The translations under genes and the position numbers were made by a program. Shown piece by piece: positions 24,112 to 32,181 of a DNA stretch of 59,258 nucleotides. The DNA comes from JAGWRA01 sp035534615 (GTDB lineage Bacteria > Acidobacteriota > Vicinamibacteria > Vicinamibacterales > CAVVIG01). Position 1 is the stretch's first letter, and every line of letters begins with the position of its first letter. Below the pieces are notes generated by a model. It was not told the origin of the DNA and ran no database searches. It saw nothing but the letters and a program-made list of their open reading frames with translations. The stretch covers positions 1 through 59,258 of the forward strand of contig DATLRO010000035.1 in the NCBI GenBank assembly GCA_035534615.1. The letters are read 5' to 3'.

Positions 24112-25656
24112 ATGACCAAGGAGATGATCGTCTCCTCGAACGGCCACGAAACGATGGTGGCCATTCTCGAGGACGACGTCGTGGCGGAGATCTTCGTCGA
24201 GCGGGAACGGCAGCGCGGCGTCGTGGGCAACATCTACAAGGGCCGGGTGTCCAAGGTGCTGCCCGGCATGCAGTCGGCCTTCGTCGACATCGGCCTCGAA
24301 CGGCACGGGTTCCTGTACGTCTCTGACGTCGTCGATACGATCGAGGAGTTCCAGCGGCTCGAATCGGGCGACGAGGAGGAGGGCGAGGAGGAGGCCGGCC
24401 GGGCGCGCGCCCGCGGCCGCGATCACGAGCGGGCGCCGGAGGCGAAAATCGAAGAGCTCGTCAAGGAGGGGCAGGAAATCCTGGTGCAGGTGGCCAAGGA
24501 GCCGCTCGGCACCAAGGGCGCCCGCCTGACGTCGCACGCCACGATGGCGGGCCGGTTCCTCGTCTTCATGCCGACGGTCGACCACGTCGGCGTCTCCCGG
24601 AAGATCGACTCCCGCGAGGAGCGGAGCCGCCTGCGCGGGATCGTCCGCGAGTTCCGCGAGGCGCACGGCTTCACGGGAGGCGTGATCATCCGGACCGCGG
24701 CCGGCGGCCGGCCGAAGGACGACATCGTCAGCGACCTCAGCTATTTTCACCGGGTCTGGACCGAGATCCGGCAGAAGGTCGACACCTCCCGGGCGCCCGC
24801 CGTCGTCTATCGCGAGCAGAGCCTGGTCGCGAAGCTGCTGCGGGACCTCCTCACCGACGAATTCTCCGCGATCCGCATCGACAACGAGCAGGAGTACCAC
24901 CGGGTCCACGAGCTCATCGAGCGCATCCTGCCGAGCCTGGCGCCGCGGGTCAAGCTGTACACGAAGGACTTTCCGATCTTCGAGGAATACGGCGTCCAGG
25001 CGGAGATCGACAAGGCGCTGCGCAGCAAGGTCTGGCTGAAATCCGGCGGCTCGATCGTGATCAACCAGACCGAGGCGCTGGTCGCGATCGATGTCAACAC
25101 CGGACGCTACGTCGGCAAGCGGACCGGCCGGCTCGAGGACACGATCGTCAAGACCAACCTGGAGGCCGCCACGGAGATCGTCCAGCAGATCCGGCTGCGC
25201 GACCTCGGCGGCATCATCGTGCTCGACTTCATCGACATGGAGGAGAAGAAGAACCGCCAGAAGGTCTTCCAGGCGATCGAGCAGGAGCTGCGCAAGGATC
25301 GCGCCCCGTCGAAGGCGGTGCAGGTGTCGGACTTCGGGCTCATCATCGTCACGCGCAAGCGCGTGAAGCAGAGCCTCGAACGGGTCCTGACCGAGCCGTG
25401 CCCCTACTGCTCGGGCACCGGCGTCATCAAGTCGAGCTCGACGATCTGCTACGAGATTCTGGCCGAGGTCAGGAAGGTCGGCGCCGATCTGGACGGGCAG
25501 GGGATCCTCCTGCGCGTGAATCCGGACATTGCCCGGGCGCTCAAGGAGGAGGAAAGCGCCGTGCTGCGCGACCTGCGCCAGGCGCTCGGCCGGCCGATCA
25601 CGATCAAGCCGGACGTGCACCTGCACCACGAGCAGTTCGACCTGATGGCGGTCTGA
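24112..25656 (+). CDS. rng: Ribonuclease G (Rne/Rng family endoribonuclease)
   Basis: A 514-residue endonuclease that cuts single-stranded A/U-rich RNA and matures the 5' end of 16S rRNA. The N-terminal S1 domain (GNIYKGRVSKVLPGMQSAFVD) contains an acidic then Arg-rich insertion (~85-110) within its beta-barrel. The DNase I-like catalytic domain has both metal-binding Asp residues (ALVAIDVNTGRYVG and IIVLDFIDMEEKKNR), and the zinc-link Cys pair is in CPYCSGTG. There is no long RNase E-type scaffold tail. AGGAG precedes the ATG. It is the last gene of the mre operon, as in proteobacteria where rng (cafA) follows mreBCD, after a 187-bp gap with no other gene. Confidence 0.95.
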   Translation: MTKEMIVSSNGHETMVAILEDDVVAEIFVERERQRGVVGNIYKGRVSKVLPGMQSAFVDIGLERHGFLYVSDVVDTIEEFQRLESGDEEEGEEEAGRARARGRDHERAPEAKIEELVKEGQEILVQVAKEPLGTKGARLTSHATMAGRFLVFMPTVDHVGVSRKIDSREERSRLRGIVREFREAHGFTGGVIIRTAAGGRPKDDIVSDLSYFHRVWTEIRQKVDTSRAPAVVYREQSLVAKLLRDLLTDEFSAIRIDNEQEYHRVHELIERILPSLAPRVKLYTKDFPIFEEYGVQAEIDKALRSKVWLKSGGSIVINQTEALVAIDVNTGRYVGKRTGRLEDTIVKTNLEAATEIVQQIRLRDLGGIIVLDFIDMEEKKNRQKVFQAIEQELRKDRAPSKAVQVSDFGLIIVTRKRVKQSLERVLTEPCPYCSGTGVIKSSSTICYEILAEVRKVGADLDGQGILLRVNPDIARALKEEESAVLRDLRQALGRPITIKPDVHLHHEQFDLMAV

Positions 25657-25661
25657 CGGCT

Positions 25662-25695
25662 ACAGGCGGCAGAGCGGGAGCACTCCGCCGCCTGT
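25662..25695. terminator. Bidirectional terminator-like hairpin after rng
   Basis: ACAGGCGGC (25662-25670) and GCCGCCTGT (25687-25695) form a perfect 9-bp stem with a 16-base loop, in the 63-bp space between rng and the convergent gene. It lacks a T-run on either side but is ideally placed to separate the two transcripts. Confidence 0.55.
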
Positions 25696-25719
25696 CGGGG
25701 GGAAATGCGCGCGGGGACG

Positions 25720-26199
25720 CTACTTCGGAACCACGAGGTGCACGAGGTAGTTGTCGCCACCCTTGTTCACCCAGACGCGCAGGTACTCGCCGCCCTTCAG
25801 CATCTCGACCCGCGCGCGGCCCGGCTTCGGGCGATTCGGGTCCTTCGCGACCTCGCTGATCTTGTCGGCCGGAATGACGCTGGCGATCTCCCTGCCCTTG
25901 ACCTGGCCGCGCTGCTGGAATTCGACCCACCGTTCGCTGGCCGGATTCTCGCCTTCGACCGTCGGCGCGTCCTTCGACAGCACCAGCACGTAGGTCCCGG
26001 CCGCCAGCGGTTCGCCGTTCGCCAGAACCTTGCGCGGGATGTGGACGACCGCCAGCCGGTCGGCCGAGACCCTCGCGGTCCTGACCTGCTTCACCGCGTG
26101 CGGCCGCGCGGGCGTCGGCGCGGGGGCGGTCCCGGCGAACGCCGTCCCTGCCGCCGCGATGGCTCCCATAAGGATTCCGACGAGGAATGCGCGCTTCAT
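25720..26199 (-). CDS. Small secreted protein of unknown function
   Basis: A 159-residue protein with a clear signal peptide (MKRAFLVGILMGAIAAAGTA). The mature part is hydrophilic and beta-rich: VHIPRKVLANGEPLAAGTY, VLVLSKDAP, a central WVEFQQRGQVKGREIASVI and a C-terminal YLRVWVNKGGDNYLVHLVV. No known domain is recognised. Start at ATG 26199 because AGGAGG lies 5 bp upstream; the ATG one codon earlier is too close, and the longer frame to 26298 has no support. A perfect TATAAT is found about 155 bp upstream. Probably periplasmic and monocistronic. Confidence 0.75.
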   Translation of the reverse strand: MKRAFLVGILMGAIAAAGTAFAGTAPAPTPARPHAVKQVRTARVSADRLAVVHIPRKVLANGEPLAAGTYVLVLSKDAPTVEGENPASERWVEFQQRGQVKGREIASVIPADKISEVAKDPNRPKPGRARVEMLKGGEYLRVWVNKGGDNYLVHLVVPK

Positions 26200-26639
26200 C
26201 ATGGCCTCCTGATCACCCTTTCGTGCGTGCCGCCGGCTTGAGCTCGTGGCGCGGCTCGGAGCCGTCCGGCTGCCGGCTGGTTGCCCGGACCTGGGCATCG
26301 AAGATGCACCGCCGGCTCACGGCGTCCGTTCCGGAACCCCGATTGGCTCTCCGTATTATACCGGACGCGGTCGCCGCCACCCGTCCGCCCGCTCGATGCG
26401 TGCGCATCGAGCGCCGCGCCCGACGGCCGATCGCCAGGCCGAGGCCTGCGGCCCGCCTTCAAGGTCACACGCAGCAAAGCGGGTGCCAGCGACCGGCCGG
26501 ACAGGCGCCGGAGCGCACCCCGCAAGTAATTGTCCGTTCGTGGGTTACCGAAGAGGCCTGGCGGGCCATCCTGACGTCCGATGGCCGGGCGTCGGGATGC
26601 CGTGCGTTTTTCCGTGTCGCGCGTCTGAATCCGGAACAC
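26200..26639. other. 440-bp gap between two minus-strand genes
   Basis: Contains the leader of the small secreted protein and, at 26355-26360, a TATAAT hexamer on the minus strand. The rest, about 26400-26639, is GC-rich with no gene, repeat or hairpin that stands out. ORFs on either strand lack ribosome sites and domain sense. Confidence 0.5.
26355..26360 (-). promoter_or_regulatory. Perfect -10 hexamer TATAAT
   Basis: TATAAT on the minus strand in an otherwise GC-rich stretch, 155 bp before the small secreted gene. No good -35 is seen at 16-18 bp. If used, it would give a roughly 150-nt leader. Confidence 0.4.
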
Positions 26640-27662
26640 TCAGCGGCGCCGCAGCGTGATGTTCCCGCTGAACGTCCGGATGGTCAGCAGTGCGCTGGCG
26701 TCGCCGTAGGTGCCGCGAATCGCATGCCGCAGTGGACCGAACCGCCCGTGGTCCTCGCCGGTGTCGTGCATGGCGATCGGAAACTGCGACGTGATGTCGC
26801 CGCTGAAGCTCGAGGCGTTCAGCTCGAAGCCGGGATCGCCGGTCAGCACCAGGTGCACGTCTCCCGAATGCGACGTGACTTCGTACCGGCCGTTCCTGGC
26901 GAGCGGACCGGCATACCGGACCTCGCCGCTGACGGTCCGGACGGTGAGGTGATCGCACGTGACGCCGTCCAGCGTGAGATTGCCGCTGATGGTCGACACG
27001 TCCAGCCCCTGCGCCTTCAGGCCATGGATCGTGACGCGCCCGCTGATGCTGCCGGTCGCCAGATCCGTGTCGGACGAGGCGCCGCGGATGTCGACGTTGC
27101 CCGACACCGAACGCAGTCGATCCAGATGGGCCGTGGCGTCCGCCGTGACGTTGCCGCTGACGCTGTCCGCCCGCACCCCGCCCTGCACGCGCGTCACCGT
27201 CACGTTGCCGGACACCGATCGGAGGTAGACCGCCGTGTCGGCCGGTACGGTCACGGTGTAGTCCACCGAGCTGTGCTCGCCCCCGAACGGCAGCGTGCGG
27301 ACCTCCACCCGATTGCCGTGCTCGGCGATGTCGACCCGCACGTCGTTGAAGCGGGCGGCCGAGCCGCCGCCGGCGTGCTTGACGGCGTCGATCCGGATCG
27401 CGTCGCCGCCGCCGCCGGTCACCGAGATGTTGCCGGCGATGTTCGAGAGCGTGAGCGAGCTGTGAGGGCCGACCTTGATGGTGCGGGTGACGCGCGCACC
27501 CTGGTCGTCCTGCGGGCGCACCCCGGCCGGGACGGGCGCCGCCGCGTCGAGCACGACGCCGGCGCCGGGCAGGCCGGAGCGCCCCGCGCCCGGCATCACG
27601 ATGAATCCGGCCACCGCCGCGACGGCGACGGACCTGCACACGACACGGGGCCTGAGAGTCAT
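26640..27662 (-). CDS. DUF4097-type beta-repeat (adhesin-like) exported protein
   Basis: A 340-residue protein with an N-terminal export signal (VVCRSVAVAAVAGFIVM) and a long right-handed beta-helix-like region made of short repeats centred on 'SGNVTV', such as SVSGNVTVTRV, DSVSGNVTADA, SVSGNVDIRG, SISGRVTIHG, TISGNLTLDG and TVSGEVRYAG. This is the pattern of DUF4097/DUF4098 proteins, often found near ECF sigma or PspC-type envelope stress genes. Function is unknown; location is likely periplasm or surface. It starts at ATG 27662, 14 bp after the anti-sigma gene, and is the third gene of the sigma operon, which suggests envelope-stress control. Confidence 0.82.
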   Translation of the reverse strand: MTLRPRVVCRSVAVAAVAGFIVMPGAGRSGLPGAGVVLDAAAPVPAGVRPQDDQGARVTRTIKVGPHSSLTLSNIAGNISVTGGGGDAIRIDAVKHAGGGSAARFNDVRVDIAEHGNRVEVRTLPFGGEHSSVDYTVTVPADTAVYLRSVSGNVTVTRVQGGVRADSVSGNVTADATAHLDRLRSVSGNVDIRGASSDTDLATGSISGRVTIHGLKAQGLDVSTISGNLTLDGVTCDHLTVRTVSGEVRYAGPLARNGRYEVTSHSGDVHLVLTGDPGFELNASSFSGDITSQFPIAMHDTGEDHGRFGPLRHAIRGTYGDASALLTIRTFSGNITLRRR

Positions 27663-27676
27663 GGTTTTCGTCCGTT

Positions 27677-28441
27677 TCAGGATTTCTTCATTCCCTGCAC
27701 GATGCGGGCGGCGCCGGCTTCGTTGCCCTTCCGCATCTCGTTGATCAATTCGATGGTCTCCTGCAGGAGGCCCACCTTCGTCCGGAACGCATCGAGCAGG
27801 CTCGCCTGCGCCGGCTCGCTCGCCGGCTGCGTCTGCAGCGCGGCGCGGCTCTGGGCGATCGCCTGATCGATGACCGCCAGGTTCTGCTGCAGCGCCTCGG
27901 CGACCTTCGGATCGAGCGACCCTTCGCCCGCTCTGGCGATCTGCTGCAGCCCGGCGATCGCCTTCTCGTAGTGCTCCGCGGCCAGTTTCAGCTCGCCGGC
28001 CACCGCTGCCGGCGTGGCCCCGGCCGCCGCCGTGGCCGGCGCCGCGGCCGACACGGCCGCCGGCGTCTGGACGGCCGGACCGGCGCCGCGATGATCGACC
28101 AGCCAGACCGCCCACCCGCTCACGACCGCCACGGCCACGACCGCCGCCGCCGCGAGTCCGAACCGCCACGCGGGGCCGAGCCAGCCGACCCGGTGGCCGC
28201 CCGGCCGTCCCGTCGCCCGCTCCGCCTCGATCCGGCGGGCCAGGCGGGGCCAGACGTGCGCGGGCGGCTCCAGCCGCTCGAGCTGTCCCGCCGCGGCGCG
28301 AATCCGACGCAGGTCGGCGAGCAGGGCGCGGCACGACGGGCAGGCCGCCAGGTGCTGCTCCAGATCGGGCCGGGCGCGCACGTCCAGCGTCCCGTCCACC
28401 TCGTCGCCGATGAGGTCCGTATACCGCTCGCAGCCTGTCAT
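27677..28441 (-). CDS. Transmembrane anti-sigma factor with zinc-finger (zf-HC2) domain
   Basis: A 254-residue protein. Residues ~1-50 hold an anti-sigma zinc finger (EQHLAACPSC, the HxxxCxxC pattern) that would bind the sigma factor made from the gene just upstream. After a basic linker comes one membrane helix (FGLAAAAVVAVAVVSGWAVWLV, ~95-116), an Ala/Pro-rich stretch and a periplasmic region of about 115 residues predicted to be helical (ELKLAAEHYEKAIAGLQQIA; FRTKVGLLQETIELINEM). The helical C-terminus could be the sensor. It begins 10 bp after the sigma gene. Confidence 0.88.
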   Translation of the reverse strand: MTGCERYTDLIGDEVDGTLDVRARPDLEQHLAACPSCRALLADLRRIRAAAGQLERLEPPAHVWPRLARRIEAERATGRPGGHRVGWLGPAWRFGLAAAAVVAVAVVSGWAVWLVDHRGAGPAVQTPAAVSAAAPATAAAGATPAAVAGELKLAAEHYEKAIAGLQQIARAGEGSLDPKVAEALQQNLAVIDQAIAQSRAALQTQPASEPAQASLLDAFRTKVGLLQETIELINEMRKGNEAGAARIVQGMKKS

Positions 28442-28451
28442 GTCAGTCCAC

Positions 28452-29012
28452 TCACTCAGCCACCGCCGCGTGCCGCCGGGCGAGGAACAGCCGGATCCTG
28501 ACCCGCGCCTTGTGCACCTGCGATTTCGACGTGCCGGTGCTCACCCCGAGGATCGCGGCCACTTCGTGGTGCTCGAGCCCCTCCACGTCGTGCAGCAGGA
28601 ACGCCGTCCGGCAGCCGTCCGGCAGCTGTGCGATGGCCCGCTCGAGATCCAGCCTGGCCACGCTGTCCGGCGGCAGCGTCTGCGGCGCCGGCGGCCCCCC
28701 GGGCCGGTCGTCGTCCAGCGAGTCGGTCAGCCGGCCCGCCCGCACCTGACGGCTCCGGACGAAGTCGAGGCAGACGTTCATGGCCAGTCGGTAGAGCCAG
28801 GTCGACAGCGCCGACTCGCCCTTGAAGCTGTCCAGCTTCCGATGGGCCAGCAGGAAGATCTCCTGGAGCAGGTCCTCCGCGTCGGCCGGCGTGCCCGCCA
28901 TGCGGTACGCGAGGTTGTACAGACGTCCCGCGTGCTGCCGGTACAGCTCCTCGAAGGCAGCCGGCTCGCCGTTCCGGCACCTCGTCACCAGTTCCGCGTC
29001 TGCCGCCTGCAC
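28452..29012 (-). CDS. ECF-family RNA polymerase sigma factor
   Basis: A 186-residue sigma-70 group 4 factor. Region 2 is clear (FEELYRQHAGRLYNLAYRM, DAEDLLQEIFLLAHRKLDSF, STWLYRLAMNVCLDFVR) and region 4 carries the helix-turn-helix (LPDGCRTAFLLHDVEGLEHHEVAAILGVSTGTSKSQVHKAR). A 10-residue Pro/Gly-rich linker separates them. Start is GTG 29012 with AGGAGA 3-4 bp upstream. It is co-transcribed with a zinc-finger anti-sigma factor and a DUF4097 protein, the usual arrangement of an envelope-stress regulator with its inhibitor. Confidence 0.95.
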   Translation of the reverse strand: MQAADAELVTRCRNGEPAAFEELYRQHAGRLYNLAYRMAGTPADAEDLLQEIFLLAHRKLDSFKGESALSTWLYRLAMNVCLDFVRSRQVRAGRLTDSLDDDRPGGPPAPQTLPPDSVARLDLERAIAQLPDGCRTAFLLHDVEGLEHHEVAAILGVSTGTSKSQVHKARVRIRLFLARRHAAVAE

Positions 29013-29028
29013 GTGTCTCCTGGCTTCT

Positions 29029-29058
29029 TAGACGGGAATCAGGGGCGCTTGCGTTGCC
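29029..29058 (-). promoter_or_regulatory. Candidate autoregulatory ECF promoter
   Basis: On the minus strand GGCAAC (29053-29058) and CGTCTA (29029-29034) stand 18 bp apart directly before the sigma gene, resembling the GGAAC/CGTC elements used by ECF sigma factors. The predicted leader would be only about ten bases, so this remains a guess. Confidence 0.25.
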
Positions 29059-29133
29059 TGCCCCGGGGAAAATCCGGCACGCGGAGTGACGATCGCCTGG
29101 GGTGGGGGCGCCGTCCGGCGGCTCTCCGTCGTC

Positions 29134-29502
29134 TCAGGAACGCCGCCTGGACCGGCGGCCGGAGCCGGCGCCCCGGCGCGGCGCGGTCCAGCGGACGCGG
29201 GCCAGCTCCCGGACACGGCTGCCGGCCAGCAGGACGCCTTCCGCCTGGAGCAGCGCCCGCTTCAGGGCTTCCTGGCCGCCATAGCCGCCCAGCCTCCCGC
29301 CTGCGGCGATCACCCGATGGCAGGGGACGTCGGGGCGGCGACAGGTGCGCATGACGTTGCCGACCGCCCGCCAGGCCCTCGGCCGGCCGGCCAGCTTCGC
29401 CACGTCGCCGTACGTCGCGACTCGCCCGGCCGGGATGGCCCGGACGACGGCGAGGACGCGGGTGGCGAACGGGACGTCGTGGACGCGGCTCGCGGCTGGC
29501 AT
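29134..29502 (-). CDS. Single-domain O6-alkylguanine-DNA alkyltransferase (MGMT/Ogt C-terminal domain)
   Basis: A 122-residue protein consisting of the DNA-binding/catalytic domain alone. RVATYGDVAKLAGRPRAWRAVG is the winged-helix DNA-binding region and VPCHRVI contains the acceptor cysteine (about C61), which in alkyltransferase-like proteins is replaced by Trp. So this one may transfer the alkyl group or flag lesions for excision repair. The N-terminal RNase-H-like domain of Ada/Ogt is absent. The C-terminus is a basic tail. It begins 9 bp after the barrel gene on the same strand. Confidence 0.88.
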   Translation of the reverse strand: MPAASRVHDVPFATRVLAVVRAIPAGRVATYGDVAKLAGRPRAWRAVGNVMRTCRRPDVPCHRVIAAGGRLGGYGGQEALKRALLQAEGVLLAGSRVRELARVRWTAPRRGAGSGRRSRRRS

Positions 29503-29511
29503 CGGGGCGGA

Positions 29512-30300
29512 TCAGAACATCAGGCGGAGGCCGGCGCCGGCCTGGAAGCCGCCGGCGTGGGCGCTGATCGACGGCTGGCCGGTGACCGGGAGGCTGACGG
29601 TGGCGCGCGTGTACCGCACCATGGCACCGACGCCGATCCGGCGAGTCAGCCGCCAGCTGAGATCGACGCCGACGTTGAAGCCGACCGCCGACTTCTTCAC
29701 GCGCGTGAGCGTTGCGCTCTGGAAGGTCGCCGTGTCGTAGGGATAGGTCTGCGAGAAATTGACGTTCGTGACGAGGTCCTGCTGCACGTACAGAATCGAC
29801 GGCCCGCCCGACAGCATCAGGTCGACCCGCCGGTTCATCGGCAGCAGGTACAACGCCTGGAGATGCGTGCCGATTTCCGTGCGCCGCAGGCCGGACGCGG
29901 TGCCGTCAACCGGCCGGAGAACGCCGAACACGAAGGGATTCGGGATCCCGGCGTGCACCTGGCCGGCCAGTGTCGCGCGCGAGTAGGACATCGCCACGCC
30001 GAGGCCGAACCGCCCCTTCACGTGGACGCCGAGGCTGCCGTCGAACAGGAGGCCGCTCTTCGTGCCGTAGGCGACCGTCAGCGGGGCGTTCTCCTGGTAG
30101 ATCTGCAGCGTGGAGTTCTCGGTGAAGCCGGACGCGCCGGCCTGCAGGCCGGCGTTCACGCCGAGGCGCACGGTGGCGCTGCCCCAGCCGGCCGGGGCGG
30201 GGCCGGCGGGCGTGGCCGGTGCGGTCTGGGCGCCGGCGCCCGCGGCGCAGAGCACGACGAAGACGAAGCTGAACGCGGATACGAGCGGACGGACGCGCAT
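29512..30300 (-). CDS. Outer-membrane beta-barrel protein of unknown function
   Basis: A 262-residue protein with a signal peptide (MRVRPLVSAFSFVFVVLCAAGAGAQ) and a mature part of alternating beta strands (LFDGSLGVHVKGRFGLGVAMSYS, VGFNVGVDLSWRLTRRIGVGAMVRYT), ending in a terminal Phe (GAGLRLMF) as expected for Bam-inserted porin-like barrels. About eight to ten strands are likely. ATG 30300 shares one base with the stop of the metalloprotease gene (TGATG), and GGGAG is 7 bp upstream, so translation is coupled. It may help display or anchor the protease product; this is inference. Confidence 0.85.
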   Translation of the reverse strand: MRVRPLVSAFSFVFVVLCAAGAGAQTAPATPAGPAPAGWGSATVRLGVNAGLQAGASGFTENSTLQIYQENAPLTVAYGTKSGLLFDGSLGVHVKGRFGLGVAMSYSRATLAGQVHAGIPNPFVFGVLRPVDGTASGLRRTEIGTHLQALYLLPMNRRVDLMLSGGPSILYVQQDLVTNVNFSQTYPYDTATFQSATLTRVKKSAVGFNVGVDLSWRLTRRIGVGAMVRYTRATVSLPVTGQPSISAHAGGFQAGAGLRLMF

Positions 30301-31922
30301 CACTGGACTCCCACGGCGTTCCAGGCCTGCTGCACCTGGGTGTACTGGCTGCTTCCGGCCCCGTACAGGTCGGTCGCCGCCTGCAGGGTCGCGTTGCGGG
30401 CATCGATGAACTGCGAATCGGGTCCCAGCATGAACGTGAAGGCTCGATAGAAGATCTTCGCGATCTCCTGGATGTTCGCGTCGCCGACCCCCTGCACTGT
30501 GATGCCGGACACCCGGTCGGTCCCGCCATGGACGGCGAGGTAGAACGCGTGGCTCACGATCGTCGAATTCTCGTGCACCCCGCCGTTGTCCACGTTCGTC
30601 CCGATGTCGCGGAGCAGGCTGTAGTGATCGGGGTACCCGTTGGCCTCCGGATCCGCCAGCGATCGGATGTAGCCGGGGGGCGACAGCGTCACCCCCTCAC
30701 CGATGACCCAGTCGGCCTTGCCCGGCCCGGTCCCTTCCGGCCGGAAGTAGAACTCGATCGCCGTCCCCATGATGTCCGAGAACGCCTCGGCGAGCGCCCC
30801 GGATTCGTCCTGCTCGACCAGCTGCGACGTGTAATCGGTCACGCCGTGAGTCAGCTCGTGCCCGACGACGTCGAGCGCCCCGGAGAGATAGGTGAAATGC
30901 GTGCCGTCGCCGTCGCCGTACATCACGTAGCCGCTGCCGAGGTACTCGGCGTTGTTGACGTAGTTGGCGATGATGTCCGGGCTGAACCGCGCCAGATCCG
31001 CACGCGCCAGCGGATGGACGATGCTGATCACCTGGTGGTTCGCATCGTCCAGTCCCTGGCGGCCCATGACCTTGTAGTAGTAGTCGTACACGAAGCCCTG
31101 ATACGCGTGCGCGTCGACGACCGCGCCGTCGGTCCAGGTGTTGCTGGAACTGGTCGCGACGTCCGACAGGGAGGCCTGGCCGGTGGTGAAGAAGTCGTTG
31201 AAGCGGCTGACGCTGCCGTTGAACGTCAGCGTGTACTCCGGCGCGGGACGCAGCAGGTCGACCGCCTGGTAGGTGCTGCCCGACTGGTCCACGCTCATCT
31301 TTTCCTGATCGCCCAGGACCCCGGTGCCGATGCCGACGGAGGGCGACGCCGTGTCGTGGATCACCTGGCTGGCGTGCTGCACGACGGCGCCGGTCGTGGC
31401 GTTCACGTAATAGAGCTGAATGTCGGTCGGACTCCGCACCTGGATCCGGTAGGTGAGGACGTAGCCGCCGCCGCCACGCGTCGGCAGGATGCCGAGGACG
31501 GGAGTGCCGGAGGCCACGGCATCCGGCCCCTGGGCGGTCACCGCGTCCTGCGCGGCCGCCCCGGCCGTGATGGCCGGCTGCGTGGAGACGCTGATGTTCG
31601 GAAAAAACCGTCCAAAGACGCTGACGAGCGTCCGGCCGTCCAGCTGGCGGACGAGCTGGCCGCCGAAGACCGGCAGGCCCTTGTAGGTCTGGTTCAACCG
31701 CTCGTGCACGCGGCCGGCGAGCATCGAATCACGCTGGATGCGGCTGATGTTCAACTGGCCGTCTGTCAGCATGGCGTGGACGCGGGCGTCCCAGCCGGCC
31801 AGGGACCGGGGCGTCGACGCGACGTCCATCGATTGAGCGAGCGGGGAGGGAGGCTGCGCCGACGGACGCGCCCCGGACAGGGCGACGATAGCCGTCAGCA
31901 GTGCGAGCGCGCGCCATTTCAT
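30300..31922 (-). CDS. M4-family (thermolysin-like) secreted zinc metalloprotease
   Basis: A 540-residue pre-pro-enzyme. A signal peptide (~1-23) is followed by an FTP/PepSY-type propeptide (~60-200; LNQTYKGLPVFGGQLV and YVLTYRIQV) and the catalytic domain (~210-540). Zinc ligands and catalytic Glu are in VGHELTHGVTDY, the third ligand in ESGALAEAFSD, and the catalytic His region in DNGGVHENSTIVSHAFYL. All are intact, so it should be active and exported. ATG 31922 has GAGGAG upstream; a longer frame to 32552 runs antisense to an HD-GYP gene and is rejected. First gene of a protease-barrel-alkyltransferase operon. The 259 bp before it hold no gene. Confidence 0.94.
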   Translation of the reverse strand: MKWRALALLTAIVALSGARPSAQPPSPLAQSMDVASTPRSLAGWDARVHAMLTDGQLNISRIQRDSMLAGRVHERLNQTYKGLPVFGGQLVRQLDGRTLVSVFGRFFPNISVSTQPAITAGAAAQDAVTAQGPDAVASGTPVLGILPTRGGGGYVLTYRIQVRSPTDIQLYYVNATTGAVVQHASQVIHDTASPSVGIGTGVLGDQEKMSVDQSGSTYQAVDLLRPAPEYTLTFNGSVSRFNDFFTTGQASLSDVATSSSNTWTDGAVVDAHAYQGFVYDYYYKVMGRQGLDDANHQVISIVHPLARADLARFSPDIIANYVNNAEYLGSGYVMYGDGDGTHFTYLSGALDVVGHELTHGVTDYTSQLVEQDESGALAEAFSDIMGTAIEFYFRPEGTGPGKADWVIGEGVTLSPPGYIRSLADPEANGYPDHYSLLRDIGTNVDNGGVHENSTIVSHAFYLAVHGGTDRVSGITVQGVGDANIQEIAKIFYRAFTFMLGPDSQFIDARNATLQAATDLYGAGSSQYTQVQQAWNAVGVQ

Positions 31923-32181
31923 TCGACGTGTCTCCTCGAGGGCATCCGGTTGGTTCGCTGCCGGGCGCGGCGCGCGACGCCCACGACGGGCGCCCGCGCG
32001 CGGAATCGCCCGGTAAGAATAGCAGACGTGGCAGGGCGACCCGCAGTGTTTTCGGTCGCCCGGCCGCGCCGTGGGCTCGTCGGCGGCCGGGCCGCAGCCG
32101 TGGTGCCGGGAAGGGCACTTCAGGCGTGCGGAAGGCCGCGTCGCCCGGGCCGACGCGCGGCCGGCCGGCGCGGTGGACGGC

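Noticed and set aside
20799..24233. Antisense ORF of 1144 codons across mreD-mrdA-rodA
   Set aside because: Lies entirely opposite genes with clear family motifs; the composition (Arg, Asp, Gln, Gly rich, no domain) is typical of a GC-rich shadow frame.
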